A stretch of DNA of 11,033 nt from an uncultured Acidobacteriota bacterium (GCA_937888665.1 CALBET010001113.1:1-11033); one strand, 5' to 3'; shown: positions 1 to 7,547, counted from the stretch's first letter. The notes: generated by a model from the sequence alone, not told the origin. A program made the numbers and translations.

Positions 1-1
1 C

Positions 2-706
2 CACCTCGACAATTACCTCGAGGCCTTGGTGCCCGACGACGACCAGCCGGCCGAGGCGCCCGGAATCGAGGGCAGCGGGGCCCTGCTCGATGTGGTCGAT
101 GAAGCACGCATTCCCGAGCTCGTGCGAGCCACCCGGGCCGCTGGGGCATGGGTCGTGCCGACGATGGTGCTCTGGGAGACCGCATTCTACGGGCATCAGT
201 CTGCGGCCGAGCTCCGCGCGGAGCGGCCCGAGGTGCAACACATGCCGCCCGAAATGGTCGAGCAGTGGGACCGCGCGGTGGATGAGCGGCTCGCCGCGAG
301 CGACCCGGCCACGAACCGGCGGGTGAGCGACCTCCGGCGGTCGATTCTTACCGCGCTGCACGAGGGTGGCGCGCCGCTGCTGCTGGGTACCGACTCGCCG
401 CAGATTTTCAGCGTTCCTGGGTTCGCGATGCACCGTGAAATGGCGTTGTGGGTTCAACTCGGCATGACCCCGTACGAGGTCCTTGAGACGGGCACGCGCC
501 GGGTGGCCGAGTACTTCCACGCGACTGATGACTTCGGGTCTGTCGCCGTGGGGCATCGCGCCGACCTACTTCTGTTGACCGCGAACCCGATCGACGATAT
601 TGCCAACGTCGCGAGCCGAGGCGGAGTGATGGTGAACGGTCGCTGGATGCCCGAGGCGCAGATCCAAGAACGCCTTGCCGAGATGGCCACGACCTACGGA
701 CACTGA
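2..706 (+). CDS. Imidazolonepropionase-like amidohydrolase, C-terminal part (5' end outside window)
   Basis: This is the last 234 codons of a metal-dependent amidohydrolase; the open frame runs off the left edge, so the start and the N-terminal HxH metal site are not seen. The first complete codon is a His in HLDNY, which resembles the EHLD/EHxD metal-ligand segment of this family. GTDSP (Asp about residue 131 of the fragment) fits the conserved catalytic Asp at the end of the TIM barrel. The C-terminal strand GSVAVGHRADLLLL followed by NPIDDI is the usual return to the small beta domain. Family members hydrolyse cyclic amides, dipeptides or similar substrates; nothing here fixes the substrate. 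No signal peptide can be judged. It lies 49 bp upstream of the PrpD-family gene on the same strand, so co-transcription is possible but unproven. The family call is solid; a specific enzyme name is not justified. Confidence 0.88.
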   Translation, partial: HLDNYLEALVPDDDQPAEAPGIEGSGALLDVVDEARIPELVRATRAAGAWVVPTMVLWETAFYGHQSAAELRAERPEVQHMPPEMVEQWDRAVDERLAASDPATNRRVSDLRRSILTALHEGGAPLLLGTDSPQIFSVPGFAMHREMALWVQLGMTPYEVLETGTRRVAEYFHATDDFGSVAVGHRADLLLLTANPIDDIANVASRGGVMVNGRWMPEAQIQERLAEMATTYGH

Positions 707-755
707 AGCGGCCCCCACCGCATCGAGGCCTCGCTGCCCGCGCCCAAGGAGCAAC

Positions 756-2129
756 ATGGTGACTGCATCGACCACACCGGTCCTGACGCACTTCGGCGAG
801 TTCGTGGCGACGGCCGTGGTCCCCCCGGCGGCCCGGGTGGCGGCGCGCAATGCCGTGCTGGATACCGTCGGGGTCATGCTGGCCGGGTCGATTGAACCGG
901 CGGCCCGGCTGGTACGGGACGTGGCTCGGGTCGAGGGCGGCGCCGCCCGATGCGCCGTGCTGGGTACCGGCGAGCGGACCGGCGCCGGCTGGGCGGCCCT
1001 CGCCAACGGCACGGCCGCGCACGCCCTGGACTTCGATGACATGTGCTTTGTGTCGATGGCCCATCCGAGCGCGCCGCTCGTCGCCGCCGGGTTGGCGGTC
1101 GCCGAACTCGCTGACGCTGGGGGCGCGGCACTCCTCGACGCGTACTGCGTTGGCTTCGAGGTCGAGGCGGTGCTCGGTCGAGCCATGAATCCGACGCACT
1201 ACGAGCGTGGATGGCACGCCACCAGCAGCCTCGGAAGCATTGGCGCCGCGGCGGCGGCGGCCCGGCTGCTTCGGCAGGACGCCGGCACGGCGACCCGCAG
1301 TATGGCGATCGCCGCGTCCGAGGCGTCCGGCCTCAAGGAGAGCTTCGGCACCATGGTGAAACCGTTGCAGGCCGGGCTCGCTGGTCGCAATGGCGTGCTG
1401 GCGGCGCTGCTGGCTGACACCGGCTTCACCGCGTCCGAGCATGCCATCGACGGCTCACAAGGGCTGCTGGTCGCCATGCAGTCTAGGCGTGAGACCATCG
1501 GCGACGGTGTGGCGGCGCTGGGTCACGCCTGGGAGATCATCGACGGCGGCATCACCGTCAAGCTGTATCCGTCCTGTGCCGGGACCCACCCGACCATCGA
1601 CACCTTGATCGACCTGCGCGCCGAATATCGGTTCACGCCGGACGACGTCGAGGCGGTGGAGGTGCTGGTGGACAGCGTGACGCCGACGGTGCTGATTCAC
1701 GACCGGCCCACGAGCGGGCTGGAAGGGAAATTCAGCATGCACTTCTGCGCGGCGGCGGCGGTGGCCTACGGCCGCGTGAACATCCAGACGTTCGAGTCGT
1801 GTCTTTCCGACCCGGTCATACACGCGCTGTTGCCGCGCATCACGATGCGCGTCGATCCGGGGGTGGGCGTCGATCAACCCCCACTGACCGAGGCGGTCGT
1901 CAGAGTGCGGCTTCGGCAGGGCGCATCGCTTGAGCGGCGTGTGCGCGGCGCTCGAGGCTATCCGAATCGTCCGCCGATCGCTGACGAGCTGGGAGACAAG
2001 TTTCGCGCCTGCGCCGAGCGGGCCGTGTCCCCGGCCGCCGCGACCGAGGCGCTCGAGTGGCTCCGCGACCTGGAGCATCACCCGCGGGTCACCGCGTTCT
2101 CCGACATGCTTGCCGCCGTCCCGGCGTAG
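756..2129 (+). CDS. MmgE/PrpD family protein (2-methylcitrate dehydratase / cis-aconitate decarboxylase-like)
   Basis: A 457-residue protein, normal length for MmgE/PrpD. The ATG at 756 is chosen because AAGGAG (746-751) sits 4 nt upstream and the protein then begins just before the helical domain; the open frame reaches back to 675 but that part overlaps the previous gene. The helical domain carries ANGTAAHALDFDD (about 83-95) and a conserved His (about 103). GWHATSSLGS (His about 154), MVKPLQAG (Lys about 202) and YPSCAGTHP (His about 278) follow. From knowledge of the family, these match the catalytic His/Lys/His set of cis-aconitate decarboxylase and PrpD, so the protein looks active. The family includes 2-methylcitrate dehydratase, cis-aconitate decarboxylase (itaconate-forming) and many uncharacterised members. 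No prpB or prpC is visible, so a methylcitrate-cycle role is not supported. The CitE-like gene 23 bp downstream suggests a shared pathway on C4-C6 carboxylic acids. No signal peptide; cytoplasmic. Confidence 0.93.
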   Translation: MVTASTTPVLTHFGEFVATAVVPPAARVAARNAVLDTVGVMLAGSIEPAARLVRDVARVEGGAARCAVLGTGERTGAGWAALANGTAAHALDFDDMCFVSMAHPSAPLVAAGLAVAELADAGGAALLDAYCVGFEVEAVLGRAMNPTHYERGWHATSSLGSIGAAAAAARLLRQDAGTATRSMAIAASEASGLKESFGTMVKPLQAGLAGRNGVLAALLADTGFTASEHAIDGSQGLLVAMQSRRETIGDGVAALGHAWEIIDGGITVKLYPSCAGTHPTIDTLIDLRAEYRFTPDDVEAVEVLVDSVTPTVLIHDRPTSGLEGKFSMHFCAAAAVAYGRVNIQTFESCLSDPVIHALLPRITMRVDPGVGVDQPPLTEAVVRVRLRQGASLERRVRGARGYPNRPPIADELGDKFRACAERAVSPAAATEALEWLRDLEHHPRVTAFSDMLAAVPA

Positions 2130-2152
2130 CGGGCGAGGATGGTCTCTCAGAT

Positions 2153-3010
2153 ATGTCCACACGACGAGTGCGCCGTTCAGTGTTGTTTGTGCCAGCTGTC
2201 CGCCCCGACCGTTTCGCGAAAGCGGTGGCGACCGGCGCCGACGCGGTCTGTCTCGATCTGGAGGACGGTGTCAGCTTTGCGCAGAAGGATGAGGCCCGCG
2301 AGAAGGCGCTCGAGTTGTTGAGAGAGCGGCCCGCCTGTCGGGCCGAAGTGATGCTGCGGATCAACGAGCCGGACTCTGATCTCGGAGAACGGGATCTGAC
2401 GGCGTTGCTCAGGGCCGGCGTCCGCCCCGATTCGCTGATGGTTCCGAAAGTCAGCGGGCCCGAGACCTTGACGGCCTTGGCGCGCCGGCTCGGACCGGGG
2501 TGTGCCGGGCTGCCGCTCATCGTGCAGATCGAGACGGCGTCGGGCCTGGCCGCGGCCAACACCATCGCCACGGCCTCACCGAATATTGCCGTCCTGTTCT
2601 TCGGGGCGGTCGACCTGTCGGCGGAGCTGGGGTGCGCGATCGAGTGGGACGCGTTGCTCTACGCCAGATCCAGGGTGGTCGCCGCGGCGGCGCTCGTCGG
2701 CGCCGACGCCATGGACACGCCGTTCATGGACGTGTCGGCTCCGGGACAACTGGGTGAGGAGGCCCGCGCCGTGCGCCGTCTCGGATTCACCGGGAAGGCC
2801 GCGATTCATCCGACCCAGGTGCCTGTGATCCAGGATGCCTTTTCTCCCGACGCGGATGCCGTGGCGTGGGCCAGACATATTGTGGAGGCGTACGACGCCA
2901 ACCAGGGAGGGGTCCTGCTGGTTGAAGGGAAGCTGATCGAGCGTCCGGTCATCGCCTCCGCGCAACGGATACTCGCCATCGCTGACGCTGTCCACGCCGC
3001 GACCGGGTAG
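2153..3010 (+). CDS. HpcH/HpaI-family aldolase/lyase, CitE-like (citrate/citramalyl/malyl-CoA lyase type)
   Basis: A 285-residue cytoplasmic TIM-barrel lyase, typical length for CitE-like proteins. The ATG at 2153 begins immediately before the conserved RSVLFVPA strand; a longer frame reaches 2057 but overlaps the preceding gene. A weak GAGGAT lies about 12 nt upstream. Visible motifs in order are CLDLEDGV (about 33-40), MLRINEP with the substrate Arg about 69, MVPKV (96-100), IVQIETASGL with a Mg ligand Glu about 127, GAVDL with a Mg ligand Asp about 154, DTPFMD (188-193) and GKAAIHPTQV (214-223). These are hallmarks of Mg-dependent C-C lyases acting on malyl-CoA, citramalyl-CoA, methylmalyl-CoA or citryl thioesters. 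No CitD/CitF partners are seen, so a stand-alone acyl-CoA lyase is more likely than a citrate lyase subunit. It probably shares an operon with the PrpD-family gene. The exact substrate is unknown. Confidence 0.92.
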   Translation: MSTRRVRRSVLFVPAVRPDRFAKAVATGADAVCLDLEDGVSFAQKDEAREKALELLRERPACRAEVMLRINEPDSDLGERDLTALLRAGVRPDSLMVPKVSGPETLTALARRLGPGCAGLPLIVQIETASGLAAANTIATASPNIAVLFFGAVDLSAELGCAIEWDALLYARSRVVAAAALVGADAMDTPFMDVSAPGQLGEEARAVRRLGFTGKAAIHPTQVPVIQDAFSPDADAVAWARHIVEAYDANQGGVLLVEGKLIERPVIASAQRILAIADAVHAATG

Positions 3011-3017
3011 GCAGGAA

Positions 3018-4493
3018 TCAGGCCCGGGACAGCACCGGCGCCGAGTCCACTGCGCTTGCGGCGAGCGGGCGGGGCGGGGCGGCGGGCACCGCCACGCTCG
3101 TCGTCGACTGCTTCCGCCGCATCTGTTCGTTGCGATCGTGCGCGAGGGCGGTCTGCAGGAGCGGGAGGTAGAACACGCCGTCGCCAATCAGTGTGATGCG
3201 GTCACGTGACATCTCGACCCAGTCGAGATCTTCAAACGCCGTCCAGACCACGCGGTGCTCGTCGACCACATCGAGACCGAAGCGGTGTCGATACGCCTCG
3301 CGATCGACCGACATGCCTTGCAATTCCTGAAACAGCAGGTGTAGCCGAAGATCGGCCGGCGTGTAGTGGAATCCGCGCATCACGGGGAACTGCCCGTCGC
3401 GAATCGCGCGGAAATACTCGTCGATGCGCACCTGGTTCATGAACGCCCACCCGGGGGACTGCGGCGTGCCGAAGAAGAACGAGATCCCGGCGTAACCCCA
3501 GCCCCAGGCGTCGAATCCGATCGGCCCCTGCTCGTCCTGTTGAAACGGCTGCCGAAAGAGCTCCTCGTACAGATACGAACTCGCGAGTTCGCCATCCTGC
3601 CGTTCGAAGTCGTACGGCGTCACTTGGGTGTAGCCACACGATTCGAGGACCGCTTTGCCCACCCGATACATTTCGAGGTTGTCCTCAGTCGAAGGGAGCT
3701 CCCCCCGCCGGTTTCGGGAAAAATCAGTCCGGCCCGCGACGTTCAGCTCGTAGTGGGTGATGTGGGTGACCCCGGTGGCGGCCATCGCCTCGAGGTCGCG
3801 CACCATGACGTCGAGGGTCTGGTTCGGCCAGCCGAAGATCAGATCGACACTGGCCGGCAGACCCAGGGCGTCGCACGACTCGAGGGTGCGGTACACCTGC
3901 GCCGCAGTTTGTTTGCGCCCGCTGGCCTTGATCAACTCGTCGTCGAGCTGTTGAACGCCCATACTGATGCGGTTCATGCCGCTCTGCTTCATACCCAGCA
4001 GCTTGTCGTGGCTGAACGTCTGGGGAATGCCTTCGAGCGTGACCTCGATGTGCGGTGGGATCTCGAACACCCCCCGAACCACGTCCATCAGTCGCGGGTA
4101 CTGGTCAGCCTTGTACAGGTTCGACGTGCCGCCGCCGAAATAGATGCTGGCCAGCTCGGTCCCAGCGAAGTGATCCCGGAACATGTCGCCTTCGCGCTCG
4201 AGGTAGCCCAGGTATTCGTCGAGTTGACGATGGCCCGTGTAGATCTCGCTGGGGAACAGACAGAAACCGCATCGATCCGGCTCGGTTGGCAGGCAATAGG
4301 GCGTGCCCACGTACAGATTGACCCGCTTCCGGATGTCCCGGTTCGCCCGTTTGCGGGCCCGCAGGACGTCGTCCATGGCCAGGTCCTGCTCCAGCCAATG
4401 CACCGGTGATGGATGGCCGTGCAGCACCTTGTTGCTCTGGCGCCGACGCCGGTGCTTCTCGACGAAGGCGTGGACCGCCTGCAAATCGCGCAT
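3018..4493 (-). CDS. Radical SAM protein, HemN/HemW (coproporphyrinogen III oxidase)-like, with CX7CX2C motif
   Basis: A 491-residue radical SAM protein. NLYVGTPYC (Cys67) is followed by CGFC (Cys75, Cys78), the position of the [4Fe-4S] cluster in HemN/HemW, but spaced CX7CX2C instead of CX3CX2C. SIYFGGGTSNLY (about 116-127) matches the SAM-binding GGGTP segment. The stretch GMNRISMGVQQLDDELIKA (172-190) and SVDLIFGWPNQT (215-226) are also HemN-like. Residues about 325-450 resemble a HemN-type C-terminal domain, and the last 28 residues are a low-complexity Ala/Pro/Ser tail. The N-terminus has a basic patch (HRRRR, 14-18). The ATG at 4493 has no clear ribosome site; Met40 is an alternative. 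A promoter lies upstream at 4596-4624. It converges on the CitE-like gene with 7 bp between stops. Family membership is clear; whether it acts on a porphyrin, transfers heme or does something else is not known. Confidence 0.88.
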   Translation of the reverse strand: MRDLQAVHAFVEKHRRRRQSNKVLHGHPSPVHWLEQDLAMDDVLRARKRANRDIRKRVNLYVGTPYCLPTEPDRCGFCLFPSEIYTGHRQLDEYLGYLEREGDMFRDHFAGTELASIYFGGGTSNLYKADQYPRLMDVVRGVFEIPPHIEVTLEGIPQTFSHDKLLGMKQSGMNRISMGVQQLDDELIKASGRKQTAAQVYRTLESCDALGLPASVDLIFGWPNQTLDVMVRDLEAMAATGVTHITHYELNVAGRTDFSRNRRGELPSTEDNLEMYRVGKAVLESCGYTQVTPYDFERQDGELASSYLYEELFRQPFQQDEQGPIGFDAWGWGYAGISFFFGTPQSPGWAFMNQVRIDEYFRAIRDGQFPVMRGFHYTPADLRLHLLFQELQGMSVDREAYRHRFGLDVVDEHRVVWTAFEDLDWVEMSRDRITLIGDGVFYLPLLQTALAHDRNEQMRRKQSTTSVAVPAAPPRPLAASAVDSAPVLSRA

Positions 4494-4503
4494 ATGTACC
4501 GAA

Positions 4504-4536
4504 ATCCGAACTGTTTGCGAAAACTGGGATCCGAAC
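4504..4536. repeat. Pair of 8-bp direct repeats in the radical SAM gene leader
   Basis: ATCCGAAC occurs at 4504-4511 and again at 4529-4536, start-to-start spacing 25 bp, just upstream of the radical SAM start codon (GTTCGGAT when read with the gene). A near-palindrome ACGGTGACCGT lies at 4549-4559. These may be protein-binding sites or chance; there is no independent support. Confidence 0.3.
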
Positions 4537-4595
4537 CATCTGCTACAAACGGTGACCGTCTGGGGGCGGCCACGCTCAGACTGTTGTGAACGTGG

Positions 4596-4624
4596 ATTGT
4601 CGGCCGGACCGGGCGGGTTGTCAA
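4596..4624 (-). promoter_or_regulatory. Sigma70-type promoter upstream of the radical SAM gene
   Basis: Read on the minus strand there is a perfect TTGACA (4624-4619), a 17-bp spacer, and GACAAT (4601-4596), matching the -10 consensus at 4 of 6 positions. Transcription would start near 4590, giving a leader of about 95 nt before the ATG at 4493. The -35 box sits inside a near-palindrome, GGGTTGTCAACCC on the plus strand (4614-4626), which could be an operator. The site lies in the 147-bp gap after the M1 peptidase gene, where a promoter for the downstream gene is expected. Confidence 0.5.
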
Positions 4625-4640
4625 CCCGACGCCCAGGGGG

Positions 4641-7274
4641 CTACCGCACCTTGGCCAGGACGGCGTGTCCCGCGTTGAACTCCACCCGAGTCGGCTTGGC
4701 CGGCAGCGCCAGCTCCACGTCCACTTCGGCGGCGTCCACCCAGACCCGGGGGGTCATCGGCGGGTGGTCGTCAAAGGTGATCCGGATCGGCACCGGCATC
4801 TTGAACCCGTCCGACACGTCCTCCACCCTGATACGACCGCGCAGCACAAACGAGGTGGGGCTGTCGATGAGCGGGCTCACCTTGAGATCGGGGCGGTAGG
4901 TAGGGACCTCCACACCGTAGACCCATTGGTCGAAAAACCAGTCCATGGGTTCGCCGAACGCTTCGGAGACGGCCGTTTCGAACGACTGCGTGGACATGAC
5001 GCCGCCAACGTGGTCGGTGGCGTACCCGCGCATCAGCGCGCGGAACCGGCTGTCGTCGCCTGTCTCGGGGTCCAACAACATCGACCGCAGCATGTGCAGG
5101 ATGTAGGCGCCCTTCTCGTAGACGAGCACCCGGTAGTCGAACGGCGTGTCCGCGGTGTTGAGTCGGAACCCGACCACGAGCGGTCCTGATTCGTGTGCGT
5201 CGCTGCGGCGCAAAATGTCGGGCCGAAACCCGTAGTGCACGCCCTGGCCTTGTCCTACGTGACCCTCGCCGATGACATCGAGTCGCCACGCGTTGATCAA
5301 GTCCGAGAACTGATCTGGCGCGCCCAGCGCGTCCCGCGTAAAGAGGGCGGCGGAGTACTGAGCGAATCCTTCCGTCATCCATTGGTCGCGATACCCAGCC
5401 CAATCGATGCCGGCGCCCCACCACTGGTGCGCTACTTCGTGTGCTCGGAAGAGCTCCGACTCGCCTGTGTGCAGTTCGCCGAACGCCTGATACGACAGGA
5501 GCACGAGCCCGGGGAACGCCTGGCCGTTCTGCGTCTGTGTCTCGCTCACCAGCAGCGAGTCGTACGGGTATGGGCCGAAGTAGTCGCTGTAGAACTCGAT
5601 CGCGGTCACCAGGTCGTGGATGGTTTTTTCCCGATTGCCGGGAGCGAAGCCGAGATGGTTGTCGTTGGCGTAGATCGAGACCGCCGGGAGACCCTCGCGT
5701 GTCACCTCGGTCACGTCGAATTCGCCATAGTGAAACGACATGCTCCGGACCGGTTCGGCCGTGACCCAGCGCATGAGGCGTGTGTCTTGGTCCACCCGCT
5801 CGTCGACCAGGATGCCGCCGCTCGCGACCCGGTAACGCTCCGGCACCCTGAACGTGAGATCCAATCGGCTAGAGGGGCCGTCCGGGTGACGTGGACGCCA
5901 GGACAGCGTGTCCTTGAGCACGAAATCCAGAGTCTGGCGGTCCCGTTCGATCAGCTCGCCCTCGTAGGCCACCTCCAGAATGAACCGTTCGCCGGCTGGC
6001 GCCGTGCGCGGGAGCGTGACAGTGACCCACGGCTCGAAACGGTCCTCGTCCAGAATCCGGCGGTGGCGCTCCTGCACGAAATGCAGCTGTTCACCGACCG
6101 CCGGGGTCGGCTGGTCCGGCTCTGGAGCGGCGTCGCCGGGGATGGGACGGTTGAGGAGCGCGGTGTGGGGATTGCCAGCGGAGTCGTCCCGTCGCCAGCG
6201 AACGTCGGTCACTTCCAGTGTGGAGCTGATGAGCAGCCGGAGCCCGCGGGTCGGCTCCAGGGGCTCGACCAGTAGCGCGGCTGTCCCGAGGGCATTACCG
6301 TCATTGTCGAGCGCCAGGTCCACATCGGCTCGAGGCACCGAGACACGCGGGGCTCGTCCACGGTCCGGCCTGTGCGGCCGGACGGCCAGCCCCAGCATAG
6401 CGCCGGTGACCTCGTCGTCCTCTACCGTCAGCGAGTCGGGGTCGACAGCGAACCCGTCGAGTACCGTCGATGCGTGGCCTGCGGGGTAGTCGCCCAGCCG
6501 ATGGAAATGCATCCAGGTGTCGGTCACCCGCCGACGATCGTATCGATAGAGCCACACCTCTTCAGGTTCGTTCGGTTCGATCTCGAGCGTCAGCCACCCG
6601 TGATCCTTGCTGTCGAGGTCGACAAGAACATAGGTGTGGTCCGGATCGAGCGTCCCAGCCTGACGCTGCAGCAGGTCCGCGAGCACCCGGCCCTCGGGGT
6701 TGCTGAGCTGCTGTTCGAGTCGGCTCTTGCGTCGCCTCTCCAGCAGTCGGTTGGCGGTGTCGGTGTTGTCGTCGTCTTCTTCTTCGTCGTCCTGGGCCGG
6801 TGTCGCGAGGGTGCGAAGCTGGTCGGTGATGTTCCCGACCGACCACAAGACCAGCCGGTCGAAGGTCTCCTCGACAGAGTGCTCATCCGACAGTTTGTGA
6901 AGCTGGTGATGCTCGACTGCGTCGGGGGGGTACCCCCGCAGCACACCGTCGCCGAGAAAGACCAACGCTGGGGCCGATCCCCCGACGGAAGGGGCCAGAT
7001 ACAACTGGCCGTCCGTCAGTTCGAGATCGAACCGATCCAGCCGCACGTGGCCGTTTCGGACCTGCCCGACATGCGAGACCTCGGCTTCTCGGAGGGCTTC
7101 ATAGCGCGGTGAGGGGCCAAGGCCTCTGGGGCTCTCGTCGCTCGTCTGCCAGCCGGCACGGGCTGTGGACGACAACGGGCCGGCGGCGAGGCAGATGAGA
7201 GACCACGCGAGGAGGGCGCCCCTGACACGTGTGAGGCCCGTGACGCCGCCGAGCGAAGTGGGAGCCCGCAGCAT
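4641..7274 (-). CDS. Secreted M1-family metallopeptidase with long N-terminal extension and no GAMEN motif
   Basis: An 877-residue exported protein. I take the ATG at 7274 because the protein then starts with a signal peptide: basic N-region (RVR about 17-19), hydrophobic core ALLAWSLICLAAG (20-32), and an AxA-type cleavage site after STARA at about residue 40. An in-frame ATG at 7307 would add 11 residues. The zinc site is intact: HEVAHQWWG (612-620) with Glu635 18 residues on (HEXXH-X18-E), and YEKGA (Tyr about 719) fits the catalytic Tyr of M1 enzymes. The exopeptidase GAMEN segment is not recognisable; the matching place (about 581-594) reads TQNGQAFPGLV. Before the peptidase region is an extension of roughly 300-350 residues with an acidic run, DDEEEDDDNTD (162-172), followed by a basic, helix-prone segment. 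It probably acts outside the cytoplasmic membrane; substrate unknown. No promoter is evident upstream. Confidence 0.9.
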   Translation of the reverse strand: MLRAPTSLGGVTGLTRVRGALLAWSLICLAAGPLSSTARAGWQTSDESPRGLGPSPRYEALREAEVSHVGQVRNGHVRLDRFDLELTDGQLYLAPSVGGSAPALVFLGDGVLRGYPPDAVEHHQLHKLSDEHSVEETFDRLVLWSVGNITDQLRTLATPAQDDEEEDDDNTDTANRLLERRRKSRLEQQLSNPEGRVLADLLQRQAGTLDPDHTYVLVDLDSKDHGWLTLEIEPNEPEEVWLYRYDRRRVTDTWMHFHRLGDYPAGHASTVLDGFAVDPDSLTVEDDEVTGAMLGLAVRPHRPDRGRAPRVSVPRADVDLALDNDGNALGTAALLVEPLEPTRGLRLLISSTLEVTDVRWRRDDSAGNPHTALLNRPIPGDAAPEPDQPTPAVGEQLHFVQERHRRILDEDRFEPWVTVTLPRTAPAGERFILEVAYEGELIERDRQTLDFVLKDTLSWRPRHPDGPSSRLDLTFRVPERYRVASGGILVDERVDQDTRLMRWVTAEPVRSMSFHYGEFDVTEVTREGLPAVSIYANDNHLGFAPGNREKTIHDLVTAIEFYSDYFGPYPYDSLLVSETQTQNGQAFPGLVLLSYQAFGELHTGESELFRAHEVAHQWWGAGIDWAGYRDQWMTEGFAQYSAALFTRDALGAPDQFSDLINAWRLDVIGEGHVGQGQGVHYGFRPDILRRSDAHESGPLVVGFRLNTADTPFDYRVLVYEKGAYILHMLRSMLLDPETGDDSRFRALMRGYATDHVGGVMSTQSFETAVSEAFGEPMDWFFDQWVYGVEVPTYRPDLKVSPLIDSPTSFVLRGRIRVEDVSDGFKMPVPIRITFDDHPPMTPRVWVDAAEVDVELALPAKPTRVEFNAGHAVLAKVR

Positions 7275-7306
7275 GGGCGCCAGCTTATCACCCGCGTTGG
7301 ATAACA

Positions 7307-7356
7307 TTGTGATGGTGCGGAACCGTCTGCGGACGCTCGAGCAGCAGGTGAACGCG
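7307..7356 (+). repeat. 50-bp duplicated gene fragment, copy 1 (copy 2 at 8805-8854)
   Basis: This segment matches 8805-8854 at 49 of 50 bases in the same orientation; the only difference is T at 7326 against C at 8824. In copy 2 it encodes part of the zinc-ribbon protein (MVRNRLRTLEQQVNA). Here the same reading frame stays open for only two further codons and ends at TAG (7363-7365). It therefore looks like a stray piece of that gene, or the remnant of a lost paralogue, abutting the start of the M1 peptidase gene. Confidence 0.9.
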
Positions 7357-7382
7357 GCGTGGTAGTCCAGACTCTACGTTGA

Positions 7383-7416
7383 GGCCTTGCCCGACCTGGA
7401 CACTTGAGGCAAGGCC
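7383..7416. repeat. Inverted repeat, 9-bp perfect stem
   Basis: GGCCTTGCC (7383-7391) and GGCAAGGCC (7408-7416) are perfect reverse complements separated by 16 nt. No T-run follows on either strand, so it is not a standard intrinsic terminator. It lies in the 215-bp stretch between the duplicated fragment and the HEPN gene and could be a remnant of a mobile or decayed element. Confidence 0.5.
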
Positions 7417-7454
7417 GTGACTGGTTAGCGGGTTCGGCGGTTCTGGGCTGACCG

Positions 7455-7547
7455 TTGAACCGGCTCCGATGGAGATTGAACGACGCGATCGTCGCCCTGC
7501 GGGAGATCCTCGCCATTGGGGTCTATCGGTATCGGGGGCAGGCGTAG
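7455..7547 (+). other. Possible 30-codon ORF or gene remnant
   Basis: A TTG-initiated frame of 30 codons ends at TAG (7545-7547). Its middle (LNDAIVALREILAIGVYRYR) alternates charged and hydrophobic residues like an amphipathic helix, with several Arg. No convincing ribosome site precedes it, and I do not recognise it. It could be a tiny gene, the tail of a decayed gene, or chance. The surrounding 7366-7580 otherwise holds only the 9-bp stem inverted repeat. Confidence 0.15.

Noticed and set aside
1246..1262. GCC/GCG triplet-like run
   Set aside because: Encodes an alanine-rich helix in the PrpD-family protein; ordinary for high-GC coding DNA, not a microsatellite of note.
408..1442. 344-codon minus-strand frame
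   Set aside because: Antisense to the amidohydrolase and PrpD-family genes; its product is Arg/Gly-rich and has no recognisable domain.
3366..4409. 347-codon plus-strand frame
   Set aside because: Antisense to the radical SAM gene; shadow frame of high-GC coding sequence.
5193..6275. 360-codon plus-strand frame
   Set aside because: Mirror of the M1 peptidase coding sequence, which contains the HEXXH-X18-E site; the mirror protein has no family features.
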